Below the pieces are notes generated by a model. It was not told the DNA's origin. It did no database searches and saw only the letters and a program-made list of their open reading frames with translations. From Zoogloea sp. (GTDB lineage: Bacteria > Pseudomonadota > Gammaproteobacteria > Burkholderiales > Rhodocyclaceae), in assembly GCA_017309145.1 (NCBI GenBank), contig JAFLDU010000006.1:1-44547 (forward strand): 44,547 nt of DNA, read 5' to 3'. The position numbers and the translations under genes were made by a program. Shown in pieces: positions 8,537 through 17,580 of this stretch (positions within the stretch are counted from its first letter, which is position 1; every line of letters begins with the position of its first letter).

Positions 8537-9940
8537 ATGAACGCACCCGCACCCGTCAATAAAGTCCGCGAAGCCAAGCTCGAGCTCTACCGCAAGAAAG
8601 GAAAGATCCACGCCCGGGAGGTGCGTGGCCGCTTCAACAGCCTGCGCTGGGGCATGGTCTGGTTCACCCAGCTGATCTTCTTCGGCGCCTGCTGGCTGCA
8701 GTGGAACGGCCGCCAGGCGGTGCATTTCGATATCGCCCACGAGAAGCTCCACCTCTTCGGGCTGGTGCTGTGGCCCCAGGATGCGCTGCTGCTGGCCATC
8801 GTCCTGATCCTGGCGGCCACCGGGCTGTTCCTGGTCACCGCGGTGGCGGGGCGGCTGTTCTGCGGTTTTGCCTGTCCGCAGACGGTCTACACCTCGATCT
8901 TCATGTGGATCGAGGCCCGCGTCGAGGGTGACCACCTGGCCCGCCTGAAGCTCGACCAGGCGCCGGCCACGCCGCGCAAGCTGCTCCTGCGCGGCACCAA
9001 GCACCTGCTGTGGGGCCTCTTTGCAGCCTGGACGGCGATCACCTTCGTCGGCTACTTCACCCCGGTGCGTGAGCTGCTGCCCGCCATCGCCAGTTGGCAG
9101 CTGGGCCCCTGGGAGATCTTCTGGCTGATCTTCTACGCTGTGTTCACCTATGTGCAGGCAGGCCTGGCCCGCGAGGCGGTGTGCCAGCACATGTGCCCCT
9201 ATTCGCGTTTCCAGGGGGTGATGTTCGACAGCAACACCCGCACCGTCAGCTACGACGTGCAGCGCGGCGAGCCCCGCAGCCGTCAGGCCAGGGCCGCGGC
9301 CATCGTTGCGGACGGGGCGAGGCCGGTCAAGGGCGACTGTGTCGACTGTGGCATCTGCGTGCAGGTCTGCCCCACCGGCATCGACATCCGCGACGGCCTG
9401 CAATACCAGTGCATCAACTGCGGTCTTTGCGTGGATGCCTGCGATGAGGTGATGACCCGCGTCAGCAAGCCGGTCGGGCTGATCCGCTTCGCCTCCGAAC
9501 GGGAGCTGGCCGGCAAGCCGGCCCGGGGCGGCCGTCCGCGGCTGGCCCTGTATGGCGGCCTGATCGCCGTCTTCGTCGGCCTGGGCGCCTGGACCGCCAC
9601 CCAGCGCTCGCTGCTGTTGGTGGACATCCTGCGCGACCGGGGCAGCCTGGCCCGCGAGGCGGCGGATGGGCGCATCGAGAACGCCTACACCCTGAAGCTG
9701 ATGAACCTGGTGGAGGAGGCCCGCGATTTCGAGGTGTCGGTCAGTGGCCTGCCGGGCATCGAGCTGGTCGGCGCAACCCGCTTCGCCGGCGTACCCGGGG
9801 GCATCCGCGAAGTGCATGCGACGGTGGCCGTACCCGCCGACGCCGGCCGCGCCGGAGCCCACCCCATCCACTTCGAGATCCGCGCCGTGCAGGACCCGGC
9901 CACCCGCATCAGCGAGAAGAGCACCTTCGTGCTGCCCTGA
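8537..9940 (+). CDS. ccoG: CcoG/FixG/RdxA cytochrome oxidase accessory protein
   Basis: 467 aa. AGGAGG lies 9 nt before the ATG. It is a polytopic inner-membrane protein with an FCGFACPQTVY segment (C109, C113) and the QHMCPYSRFQG motif. Two [4Fe-4S] ferredoxin-type sites follow: C268xxC271xxC274xxxC278-P and C292xxC295xxC298xxxC302. The C-terminal ~150 residues are the periplasmic FixG-type Ig-like domain. CcoG is reported to reduce Cu(II) during cbb3 oxidase assembly (family knowledge). The usual neighbours ccoNOPQ and ccoS/ccoI are not here; the gene sits in front of the sulfite reductase, only 34 nt away. The shared factor may simply be low-potential electron chemistry. The family call is very secure. 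Confidence 0.96.
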   Translation: MNAPAPVNKVREAKLELYRKKGKIHAREVRGRFNSLRWGMVWFTQLIFFGACWLQWNGRQAVHFDIAHEKLHLFGLVLWPQDALLLAIVLILAATGLFLVTAVAGRLFCGFACPQTVYTSIFMWIEARVEGDHLARLKLDQAPATPRKLLLRGTKHLLWGLFAAWTAITFVGYFTPVRELLPAIASWQLGPWEIFWLIFYAVFTYVQAGLAREAVCQHMCPYSRFQGVMFDSNTRTVSYDVQRGEPRSRQARAAAIVADGARPVKGDCVDCGICVQVCPTGIDIRDGLQYQCINCGLCVDACDEVMTRVSKPVGLIRFASERELAGKPARGGRPRLALYGGLIAVFVGLGAWTATQRSLLLVDILRDRGSLAREAADGRIENAYTLKLMNLVEEARDFEVSVSGLPGIELVGATRFAGVPGGIREVHATVAVPADAGRAGAHPIHFEIRAVQDPATRISEKSTFVLP

Positions 9941-9974
9941 TCGACATCGACCGAACCCCTCGGAGAGAAGCTAC

Positions 9975-11636
9975 ATGTACCGTTACAACGAGACCGACCA
10001 GCGCCTGGTGGACGAGCGCGTCCTGCAGTTCCGCGACCAGATGAGGCGCTTTCTTGAAGGCAGCCTGGGGGAGGATGAGTTCCGCCCCCTGCGCCTGCAG
10101 AACGGCCTCTACATCCAGCGCCACGCCCCCATGCTGCGGGTGGCCATCCCCTACGGCACCCTGGCCAGCCACCAGCTGCGCAAGCTCGCCGACATCGCCC
10201 GCCGCTACGACCGGGGCTATGGCCACTTCACCACCCGCTGCAACATCCAGTTCAACTGGGTGCGCCTGGAGGAGGCGCCGGACATCCTGGCCGAGCTGGC
10301 CGGAGTGCAGATGCACGCCATCCAGACCTCCGGCAACTGCGTGCGCAACATCACCACCGACCCCTTCGCGGGTGTCGCCGCCGATGAGGTGCTGGACTCG
10401 CGTCCCTACTGCGAGATCCTGCGTCAGTGGTCCACCCTGGCCCCGGAATTCCTCTACCTGCCGCGCAAGTTCAAGATCGCCCTGTCGGGAGGCGGCGAGG
10501 ACCGGGCAGCCGTACGCTTCCACGACATCGGCGCGGTGGCCCGGCGGGGCGAAGATGGCCGCATCGGCTTCCAGGTCCTGGTGGGGGGCGGCCTGGGCCG
10601 TACGCCGATGGTGGGCAAGGTGTTGTGCGAGTTCCTGCCCCGCGAGGAACTCCTCAACTACGTGGACGCCATCCTGAGGGTCTATAACCGCCACGGCCGG
10701 CGCGACAACAAGTACAAGGCGCGCATCAAGATCCTGGTGAAGGATCTGGGCCTCGAGGCCTTCGCCCGTGAGGTGGAGGACGAGTGGGCGTGGAGCCGGG
10801 GCGGCACAGGTTGCATCACCGACACGGCCTTCCGGGAGATGGAGGCCTTCTTCACCCGGGACGACGTGGTGCCCACCGATGACGGCATGGCCGCCCTGGC
10901 TACCTGGATGGACCACAGCACACCCTTCGCCCGTTGGGTGGCGCGCAATGTGGCGCCGCACCGGGTGGCCGGCCGGGCCATCGTCACCATCTCCCTCAAG
11001 AAGACCGGTGTGCCCCCCGGTGATGCCACCGCCGAGCAGATGGACGGCATCGCCGACCTGGCCGAGCGCTACAGCGCCGGCGAGATCCGGGTCAGCCACG
11101 AGCAGAACCTGGTACTGCCCCATGTGGCGCGCCATGACCTCCTCGCCCTGTGGGAAGGGTTGCGCGTACTCGGCCTCGCCACCCCTAACATCGGGCTCCT
11201 CAGCGACCTGGTGTGCTGCCCCGGGGGCGACTTCTGCTCCCTCGCCAATGCCCGCTCCATTCCCGTGGCCGAGGCCATCCAGCGGCACTTCGACGACCTC
11301 GACTACCAGTTCGACCTGGGGCCGCTGGAGCTCAACATGTCCGGTTGCGTCAATGCTTGCGGCCATCACCATATCGGCCACATCGGCATCCTCGGTGTGG
11401 ATAAGAACAACGAGGAGTGGTACCAGGTCACCCTCGGCGGTCGCGAGGGCAACCGCGCGGCCCTGGGGCGGGTGATCGGCCCGTCCTTTGCCGCGCAGCA
11501 GATCCCCGGGGTCATCCAGCGCCTGCTGGAGGTGTATGTGGGGCTGCGCCACGAGGGGGAGATCTTCATCGATGCCGTCGAGCGGCTCGGCCTCGAGCCC
11601 TTCAAGGCCCGCGTCTATGGGGAGGTTGCAGCATGA
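9975..11636 (+). CDS. cysI: Sulfite reductase haemoprotein (CysI-type nitrite/sulfite reductase)
   Basis: About 553 aa. The ATG at 9975 has GGAGAG 7-12 nt upstream; the open frame extends further 5' but only as an overlap with ccoG. Two NIR/SIR ferredoxin-like half-domains and two sirohaem-[4Fe-4S] domains are present. The cluster ligands are C415-x5-C421 and C458-x3-C462 (SGCVNACGHH). The first half-domain carries HFTTRCNIQFNW. This is the ferredoxin/CysI class that reduces sulfite to sulfide in assimilatory sulfur metabolism. The stop overlaps the DUF934 start (ATGA), a pairing typical of betaproteobacterial cys operons. cysH, cysD and cysN, often next, are absent. Nitrite as substrate cannot be excluded, but the DUF934 partner favours sulfite. 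Confidence 0.94.
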   Translation: MYRYNETDQRLVDERVLQFRDQMRRFLEGSLGEDEFRPLRLQNGLYIQRHAPMLRVAIPYGTLASHQLRKLADIARRYDRGYGHFTTRCNIQFNWVRLEEAPDILAELAGVQMHAIQTSGNCVRNITTDPFAGVAADEVLDSRPYCEILRQWSTLAPEFLYLPRKFKIALSGGGEDRAAVRFHDIGAVARRGEDGRIGFQVLVGGGLGRTPMVGKVLCEFLPREELLNYVDAILRVYNRHGRRDNKYKARIKILVKDLGLEAFAREVEDEWAWSRGGTGCITDTAFREMEAFFTRDDVVPTDDGMAALATWMDHSTPFARWVARNVAPHRVAGRAIVTISLKKTGVPPGDATAEQMDGIADLAERYSAGEIRVSHEQNLVLPHVARHDLLALWEGLRVLGLATPNIGLLSDLVCCPGGDFCSLANARSIPVAEAIQRHFDDLDYQFDLGPLELNMSGCVNACGHHHIGHIGILGVDKNNEEWYQVTLGGREGNRAALGRVIGPSFAAQQIPGVIQRLLEVYVGLRHEGEIFIDAVERLGLEPFKARVYGEVAA

Positions 11637-12091
11637 GCGTGCTGATCAGGAAAGGAGCGGCCGTCGAGGACCGCTGGTTGATTCTGCCGGAGGAGGAGGG
11701 CACCCGCCTGCCGGAGGATGGAGGCGTCCTGCTGCCCCTGCAGCGCTGGTTCGAGGAGGGCGGCAACCCGCGGCGGGTCGCCTGTGGCGTGTGGCTCAAG
11801 CCCCAGGACGATCCTGCGCAGCTCCTGCCAGACCTGCCGACGCTGCCGGTGATCGCCCTTGGTTTTCCGGTGTTCACCGACGGCCGGGCGTATTCCCAGG
11901 CCCGCCTGCTGCGCCAGCGCTACGGCTTCCAGGGGGAGCTGAGGGCCATCGGCGATGTGCTGACCGACCAGCTTGCCGCCATGGCCCGTTGCGGCTTCGA
12001 TGCCTTTCTGCTGCGCGCCGACCAGTCGCCCGCCGCCGCCCTGGCGGCCCTCGCCGCAGGCCCCCATCCCCCCTGGCCGCATCGGCCCTGA
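11633..12091 (+). CDS. DUF934 protein, partner of CysI
   Basis: About 152 aa. The ATG at 11633 overlaps the cysI stop by four bases (ATGA) with GGAGG upstream, so translation is coupled. The FPVFTDGRAYSQARLLRQRYGF segment and the following GDVLTDQL match the DUF934 family, found beside sulfite reductase genes in beta- and gammaproteobacteria. The biochemical role is unresolved; an accessory or electron-delivery function for CysI is the usual guess. It is cytosolic, with no TM segment. The operon ends here: the next gene is convergent and starts 9 nt beyond. Confidence 0.88.
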   Translation: MSVLIRKGAAVEDRWLILPEEEGTRLPEDGGVLLPLQRWFEEGGNPRRVACGVWLKPQDDPAQLLPDLPTLPVIALGFPVFTDGRAYSQARLLRQRYGFQGELRAIGDVLTDQLAAMARCGFDAFLLRADQSPAAALAALAAGPHPPWPHRP

Positions 12092-12100
12092 TGCGGATGC

Positions 12101-13840
12101 TTAGTCGGCCTCGGCCTGCATGCTGACGACCCTGTTACGGCCGCTGCTCTTGGCGATGTACAGGCGCTCGTCGGCGCGCGAGATCACGCCGTCTATGGAG
12201 GGGTCGCTGGGCAGGCATTGTTCGACGCCGAAGCTGGCTGTGATGTGCAGCTCACCGCCGTCCGGCAAGGGGATGCGCAGGGCCTCGATGTGCCGGCGTA
12301 GCCGGTCCGCCTGCAGGGCGCCGTCCTCAAGGGTGCAGTAGGGCATCAGCACCAGGAATTCCTCGCCGCCATAGCGGGCCACCACGTCACCGCTACGGGA
12401 GTGCCGGCAGCACAGGGCGGCCACCTCGACCAGCACGTTGTCGCCGACGGCATGGCCATGGGTGTCGTTGATCTGCTTGAAGTGATCGAGGTCGAAGATG
12501 GCCAGCGTCACCGGATGGCCGTGGCGGTGCATGGTCGTCAGATCGTGCTCGGCCAGTTCGAAGAAGCCGCGCCGGTTGGGCAGCCCGGTCAGGAAGTCGG
12601 TGTTCGACTGGTCGCGGAGCTGATCGACCAGGCGTTGCCGCTCCTCCTCCAGGGCCAGCCGTGTCTCGCTGTGCTGCCGCAGCACGGCCAGGGCATTGAG
12701 CACGTCGGCCAGTTCGTCCCGGTACTTCGGCTTGGGCACATGCAGGTCCAGCTGGCCCTCGGCAATGGCGGAGATCAGCTGGGCCGTCCGGCCGAGGGGG
12801 CGCACGACGCGGCGGTGGATCATCCACAGAGTGACACCCAGCAGGGTCAGGGTGGCGAGGCCGCCGCCGGCCATCCACAGGGCTGCCCCGTGGATCCGCT
12901 CCAGTCCGCTGCGCGCGTCCGCCAGTGCTTCGTTGATCAGCACGTCCCGGAGGGCCACGATGGCATCCATGTCCGGCACGTAGCGGGCGGCAAAGCCGGC
13001 GGTGTCCACACCGTAGCGGCCGCTGTTCAGGCCGGTCGTGGCCAGCGCCTCGACGAACGGGATCGCCGACTCGAAATAGCGCGACTGCACGTCGGTCATG
13101 GCGGCCTGCACGGCGGCCCGATCGCCGAGCGTCGCGGTACGTTCCAGCAACTGCTTGCGCAGCAGCTCGACCCGCCCGCGCAGCCGCTCGATGGCCACCT
13201 GCTCGGCGTCGCTCAGGGGCTGGCGTGTCGTCAGCACCACGGTGAACTGCGAGCCGAGCTGTCCCGCGTACTCCCGCAGGTCCGCCGCCAGGCGGGCCGC
13301 CATGAGGGCGTTCGCGGCGCTCGGGTAGGTGGTCTGGGCCTCGTTGGTGAGCGTGATGATGGCCGGACCGAGGGCGTCGATCACGCCGAACATCTGGGAG
13401 ACCGCGCTGCGGATCTCCTCCGGGCTGCGCACACTGCGCGGGCGGCCCGCCGTCAGGTCGATGGCGGCCCGCGCCCTGATCAGTTGCGCACGGGCCTGGC
13501 CGACCGTCCGGCCGACCCCCTGGCGCGGCATCGCTGCACTGTCCATCGCGTCCTGCAGGGCCGAGAAGGCCTGGTCGGTCTGTTCGCGCGCCGTTTTCAG
13601 GCGGGCCCGTCTGGCGGGGTCGCCGGGCAGGTCGTCACCCAGCACGCCGTTGGCCGGCCCGCGTTCCCGCGAGGCCATCTCCGCCGCCACCAGCAGCACC
13701 TGCAGGTGCTCGATCGCCTCGAGGCTGCCCCGGGCCTTGCTGACATCGTCCCAGGCGCCACGCAGGTTACCCGCCGTCATGGAGATCACGGTCAGCGACA
13801 GCAGCAGGCTGATGATGAAGAAGAGATGTTGAAGTCGCAC
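12101..13840 (-). CDS. Membrane-bound diguanylate cyclase (HAMP-GGDEF)
   Basis: About 579 aa from a GTG at 13840, chosen because it puts a short basic leader (MRLQ) in front of TM1; a GTG at 13879 is an alternative. TM1 (~5-25) is followed by a ~250-residue mostly helical periplasmic sensor region, then TM2 in GLATLTLLGVTLWMI, then HAMP and a coiled coil (ALEEERQRLVDQL). The C-terminal GGDEF domain starts at DFLTGLPNRRGF and has an active GGEEF motif. An RSGD inhibitory I-site lies exactly five residues before it, so feedback by c-di-GMP is expected. The periplasmic domain resembles nitrate/nitrite- or chemoreceptor-type helical bundles only in general shape, so the ligand is unknown. It is divergent from the HAD gene at 14055. 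Confidence 0.9.
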   Translation of the reverse strand: MRLQHLFFIISLLLSLTVISMTAGNLRGAWDDVSKARGSLEAIEHLQVLLVAAEMASRERGPANGVLGDDLPGDPARRARLKTAREQTDQAFSALQDAMDSAAMPRQGVGRTVGQARAQLIRARAAIDLTAGRPRSVRSPEEIRSAVSQMFGVIDALGPAIITLTNEAQTTYPSAANALMAARLAADLREYAGQLGSQFTVVLTTRQPLSDAEQVAIERLRGRVELLRKQLLERTATLGDRAAVQAAMTDVQSRYFESAIPFVEALATTGLNSGRYGVDTAGFAARYVPDMDAIVALRDVLINEALADARSGLERIHGAALWMAGGGLATLTLLGVTLWMIHRRVVRPLGRTAQLISAIAEGQLDLHVPKPKYRDELADVLNALAVLRQHSETRLALEEERQRLVDQLRDQSNTDFLTGLPNRRGFFELAEHDLTTMHRHGHPVTLAIFDLDHFKQINDTHGHAVGDNVLVEVAALCCRHSRSGDVVARYGGEEFLVLMPYCTLEDGALQADRLRRHIEALRIPLPDGGELHITASFGVEQCLPSDPSIDGVISRADERLYIAKSSGRNRVVSMQAEAD

Positions 13841-14054
13841 CTTGGCACGTATCCCGAGAGAGCGCCGGGCCGGGTGCACCCGACGCGGTCGAAGTGGCGA
13901 CTTCCCGAACTGCTCCCCCCGTATGAAAATCGCCCGGCTCCGAGTATACCGATGCAGCCAGCCCCCCGCGATGCGGTCAACCGCAACGGGCGAATCCGCT
14001 GGCATGCCCCTCACCGGTTGGGATGGGCGGCGGTGCATCGGGTACCATGGCCCC

Positions 14055-14747
14055 ATGCTGAAACTGGAACACATCAAAGCCATCTCGCTGGACCTCGATG
14101 ACACGCTCTGGCCCATCTGGCCGACCATCGAGCGCGCCGAGCGGAAGCTGCACGACTGGCTCGCCGAGCACGCGCCCCGCACCGCCACCCTGTACCCCAG
14201 CCCCCAGGCCCTGCGCGGAATCCGCGACATGGTGGAGCGCCAGCGCCCGGACCTGGCCCATGACATGACCGCCCTGCGGCACGAGTCCATCCGCCTGGCG
14301 CTGGCCCAGGCGGGTGATGATCCACAGCTGGCCGGGCCCGCCTTCGAAGTCTTCATCGCCGAGCGCCACAACGTGAGCTTCTACCCCGATGCCCTCCCGG
14401 CGCTGGCCGCCCTGGCCGTCCGCTATCCGCTGGTCAGTCTGACCAACGGCAACGCAGAAATCTCCCGGATGGGGCTGTCCCCCTTCTTCAAGGCCAGCGT
14501 GGCGGCGCTCAAGGCCGGCTTCTCCAAGCCCGACCCCCGCATTTTCCACATGGCCGCCGAGGCCACTGGAGTACAGCCCCACGAAGTGCTGCACGTGGGC
14601 GACGACGCCCACCTCGACGTCCTCGCCGCCCGCCAGGCCGGCATGCAGGCGGTCTGGGTCAACCGCAGCCAGGCCGCCTGGCCGCACCCGGAGCGGCCGC
14701 AGCTTGAAGTGGCTCACCTGGGGGAGTTGGTCGAAGCGCTGGGGTAG
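14055..14747 (+). CDS. HAD-superfamily hydrolase, YigB-like
   Basis: 230 aa, ATG at 14055. All four HAD motifs are visible: DLDDT near the N-terminus (nucleophile plus acid/base Asp), SLTNGN (motif II Thr), the Lys in KPDP (motif III), and GDDAHLD (motif IV acids). A helical C1-type cap lies between motifs I and II. The opening ISLDLDDTLWPIWPTIERAE resembles E. coli YigB, a phosphatase acting on the riboflavin precursor 5-amino-6-(5-phosphoribitylamino)uracil. I infer that class, but substrate assignment within HAD enzymes is weak. It stands alone, divergent from the diguanylate cyclase gene. The ~280 nt after it hold no gene, only a loose 7-bp inverted repeat (14929-14935 and 14964-14970). 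Confidence 0.85.
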   Translation: MLKLEHIKAISLDLDDTLWPIWPTIERAERKLHDWLAEHAPRTATLYPSPQALRGIRDMVERQRPDLAHDMTALRHESIRLALAQAGDDPQLAGPAFEVFIAERHNVSFYPDALPALAALAVRYPLVSLTNGNAEISRMGLSPFFKASVAALKAGFSKPDPRIFHMAAEATGVQPHEVLHVGDDAHLDVLAARQAGMQAVWVNRSQAAWPHPERPQLEVAHLGELVEALG

Positions 14748-15026
14748 GGGGCTGTGTTTCCCGGGGATGACAGCCGGGGGCTGGAGTTGAACCCGGGTGG
14801 TGGATGTGCGGGAGAGGGGGCCGGGTTTGGGTGTGTGGGGCAGTTCTTCGGCCGAAGCAGTCCTTGGGCATCAAGTGAGGATCAGGCGGCAATGTACCTC
14901 TTGCTTGTCGTTTAGCCGCTTATAAAGAGCAATGGCAGCTTCCGTGATCGCCGTAGGACGGCACCATTGCCTATTCTGGACGGCTCCGGCAAGGGCTGTT
15001 GGCTGTTGAGATAGCCCTCAGCAAAA

Positions 15027-15449
15027 TCACAACCGCGTCCATGCCTGGGCGACGCCGATTAGATGCACGATGCCGTAGCCAAGGCAGATAAGCGAACTCC
15101 ACACCAGAAACGGCGTTGCCCGCTGGTTGACAAAAACCAGCAAGGGCAGGATGGCGAGGCCGCGCACCAGATAGATGGCGGTAATCGCCACCAGCGCTGC
15201 TTTCTGCCTGGGCAGCGCGGTTAGCACGCCAGCTCCGGCCAGAGCATAGGCGGCCCAGGCACTTAGCACCAGAGCGATACAGAGCGTGACGACAGCCGGA
15301 TAAAGCTGGCCGGCCGCTGCTGCGCTAGCCATGCCCTCGCCGGCCCCGAAAAAGCGATACCAGGAGGCCCCGCCCCAGACGATGAGGACATGCAGCAGCG
15401 CGGCAATACCACTGAGCACGGCGCCGCCGATCAGCCAGATGTTGTACAT
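15027..15449 (-). CDS. Small four-TM membrane protein
   Basis: About 140 aa from the ATG at 15449, with GAGGG seven nt before it. Four hydrophobic helices are clear: ~3-25, ~46-72, ~82-105 and ~110-135. A short polar loop RFFGAGEGM lies after helix 1. I do not recognise a named family. It is the last gene of a three-gene (-) unit (TetR, ABC1 kinase, 4-TM protein), 70 nt downstream of the kinase. Co-transcription suggests a membrane or lipid role, possibly an isoprenoid/quinone or stress function linked to the kinase. The block has a lower GC content than its surroundings. Confidence 0.7.
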   Translation of the reverse strand: MYNIWLIGGAVLSGIAALLHVLIVWGGASWYRFFGAGEGMASAAAAGQLYPAVVTLCIALVLSAWAAYALAGAGVLTALPRQKAALVAITAIYLVRGLAILPLLVFVNQRATPFLVWSSLICLGYGIVHLIGVAQAWTRL

Positions 15450-15519
15450 GGCAAAACCCTCGTTGAACAGCCTGCAGATGCCGCTCGATGCAAGTCGGCA
15501 CGGTGCCGGCGGCACATAA

Positions 15520-16839
15520 TCAAACGACCGTGGCCGGGGCAAGTGCCCCGCTCTCCCCGGCAAACCAGTGATGGCGCATGCGCACGCGCGCGCCGAGGCG
15601 CTCGAACAGCTTGCATAGCCCGTAAAAGGTGCGGTCGAAATAGATGAATTCGTCGGCCAGCCGGTCCAAGCCCTTGAGGCCGCTCATTTTGTGCATGAGC
15701 TGTTGGCCGCGCCAGGTGTAGTCGGCATGGGTGGCGAAGTCGTAGCTCTCGGTCTGCATCGGCTCGAGCAGCCAGGTGCCGAAAGGGCGCAGGATGTCGC
15801 GATAGACCTGATCATGATCACCGCGGTGTTCCATGCCCAACCGGCGATAGGTGGCGAACAGCGCCGTGGGATCGTCGTCGGCATAGGCCTGCAGCAGTTG
15901 CGGCAGGGTTTCGGCGAAAACGGGCGAAATCTCGCGCACGCATCCGAAATCGATGACGGTCACGCCACCATCGGGGTGAAACAGGTAATTGCCGGGATTG
16001 GGGTCGGCGTGCAGACGGTGCAGACGCCGGGTGGAAGCCACGAAGAAGTCGTAGAGCTGTTGCCCGGCGCGGTCGCGCGCCGCCTGCGACGGTTGGCCGG
16101 CCAGCCAGGCATCGAGGTGCAGTCCGTCAGCCATTTCTGTAGTCAGCACGCGTTCGCCGCATAGTTCCGGGACCGGCGACACCAGCGCAACACCGTCGCC
16201 GACCGCGCGTTCGGCGAACCATGCCGTCTGCGCTGCTTCCGCCCGGTAATCAACTTCCTCGCGCAAGCGGGCGTGGATTTCTTCCAGCGACTGCTGGATC
16301 AGCGCGGCGTTGGGCAAGCCGCGTGCCAGCTGGCGCAACAGGGTCATGTCGCTGTCGACGGCGACGTGGATGCCGGGATACTGGATCTTCACCGCCACCG
16401 CCCGGCCGTCGTGCAACTGGGCGCGATGCACCTGCCCGAGACTGGCAGCGGCAAAAGCTTCGCTCTCGAACTGGGCGAAAAGCGCTTCCGGAGCCTGCCC
16501 GAAAGCCTGCTGCAAGGCCTTGCGCACCAGCACCCGGTTAAGCGGCGGTACCTGGTGGCAAGACTTTTCCAGTTCGCGGCGATAAACCTCCGGTAGCAAC
16601 TCCACCTCCATGGCCAGCATCTGCGCAGCCTTCAAGGCGGTGCCGCGCAATTGAGCCAGCGCCTCGAAAAGCATGCGGGCGTGCCGCTCGTCCAGCGCCG
16701 TGCGCTCCTCCGCTCGCTGCGCCGGCGACAGGAAAGGCCGCTTCAGACCGTGGCCGAGATGGCCCAGGCCGACCTTTACCGCAGCCTTGCCGGCCACCCC
16801 GGCTCGCGCCAGGCGCCCCTCAGGCAGGGCGGGTTTCAT
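15520..16839 (-). CDS. ABC1/ADCK3 (UbiB-like) atypical kinase
   Basis: About 439 aa, ATG at 16839. Features of the ABC1 family: an N-terminal LRGTALKAAQML segment (K70-A-A-Q73), the Ala-rich nucleotide loop AAASLGQVHRA (~129-139), VKIQYPG with K151, catalytic HADPNPGN and metal-binding VIDFG followed by CVRE. The pattern is closer to ADCK3/COQ8 than to classic UbiB, and there are no C-terminal TM helices like those of UbiB. These proteins support ubiquinone biosynthesis or isoprenoid-lipid handling, probably as ATPases. The signature KxGQ is changed to KAAQ here. The start overlaps the TetR gene by 20 nt. A genuine ubiB is normally with ubiE/ubiJ, so this is probably a specialised paralogue. 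Confidence 0.88.
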   Translation of the reverse strand: MKPALPEGRLARAGVAGKAAVKVGLGHLGHGLKRPFLSPAQRAEERTALDERHARMLFEALAQLRGTALKAAQMLAMEVELLPEVYRRELEKSCHQVPPLNRVLVRKALQQAFGQAPEALFAQFESEAFAAASLGQVHRAQLHDGRAVAVKIQYPGIHVAVDSDMTLLRQLARGLPNAALIQQSLEEIHARLREEVDYRAEAAQTAWFAERAVGDGVALVSPVPELCGERVLTTEMADGLHLDAWLAGQPSQAARDRAGQQLYDFFVASTRRLHRLHADPNPGNYLFHPDGGVTVIDFGCVREISPVFAETLPQLLQAYADDDPTALFATYRRLGMEHRGDHDQVYRDILRPFGTWLLEPMQTESYDFATHADYTWRGQQLMHKMSGLKGLDRLADEFIYFDRTFYGLCKLFERLGARVRMRHHWFAGESGALAPATVV

Positions 16840-17569
16840 CTCTGCCCGCCATGAAGCGCCGTTTCGTCGCCATTGCCGCCTGGCGCAGGCTGGCAAAGCT
16901 CTCCAGATGGCTCAGCACATGGCTGCGGAAAAGGAAGGAGATGAGATCGAAGGCTTTGCCGATCAGCCCCAGATGCAGGATGCCGCCGACAATTTCCATG
17001 CTGCGATCGAGCAGTTGCGTGGTGTTGGCGAAGCCTTCCGAATCGTCCTTCAGCCAGTAGGCAAGGATGCCGGTCTGGAAATCCCAGAACAGGCGCGGCA
17101 ACAATTCGCTGTAGGGCTGCGCCGGAATCTCGCCAGCCTCGATGGCAGCGTCAAGCAGGTCGACGACCATGCGCTGGTTGAGTTGGCGGCTCACCGCCAA
17201 CAACTCGTGCGCAGCGCCCGGCGCCTGAAAACTGAGTTCGAACACCTCGCGCAGGAACTCGCGCGCCGGCAACCAGGTTTGCAGTTCCAGATCGACCAGT
17301 TGCTGCAACTGCTCGACCAGCGAGTATTCGTGGAAATCGGCAATCCCCTGCAAGCCGGCCATCACTCGCCGCTGCACCTGCTCGCAGTAGCCATAGACCA
17401 GTTTTTCCTTGCTCGGAAAATAATTGTAGATGGTGGCATCGCCCACGCCGGCCCGCTGCGCGATCTCGCGCATCGACGCCGCGCGGAAGCCCTTCGCGCT
17501 AACCACATCGACCGCCGCCTCCAAGATCCGCTCCCGGGTTCGTTCCTTTTCCTGCTCATTGATTTTCAT
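16820..17569 (-). CDS. TetR-family transcriptional regulator
   Basis: About 249 aa. The ATG at 17569 is preferred, with GTG at 17578 possible. The N-terminal TetR helix-turn-helix is clear: RERILEAAVDVVSAKGF, then MREIAQRAGVGDATIYNYFPSKEKL. The C-terminal ~180 residues are helical and ligand-binding in type, rich in aromatic and hydrophobic residues, so a lipid-like ligand is plausible. It heads a (-) operon with the ABC1 kinase (20-nt overlap) and the 4-TM protein. An 11-bp inverted repeat immediately upstream (17581-17645) is a likely autoregulatory operator. The ligand is unknown. Confidence 0.9.
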   Translation of the reverse strand: MKINEQEKERTRERILEAAVDVVSAKGFRAASMREIAQRAGVGDATIYNYFPSKEKLVYGYCEQVQRRVMAGLQGIADFHEYSLVEQLQQLVDLELQTWLPAREFLREVFELSFQAPGAAHELLAVSRQLNQRMVVDLLDAAIEAGEIPAQPYSELLPRLFWDFQTGILAYWLKDDSEGFANTTQLLDRSMEIVGGILHLGLIGKAFDLISFLFRSHVLSHLESFASLRQAAMATKRRFMAGRDETRPA

Positions 17570-17580
17570 CGCGGTCACTT

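Noticed and set aside
9744..9974. Longer 5' start for the sulfite reductase gene
   Set aside because: The extension overlaps ccoG coding sequence and has no conserved content; the ATG at 9975 has a ribosome site and the family start.
14987..15020. Terminator for the 4-TM gene (AGGGCT/AGCCCT)
   Set aside because: The stem is only 6 bp with a 15-nt loop and there is no U-tract.
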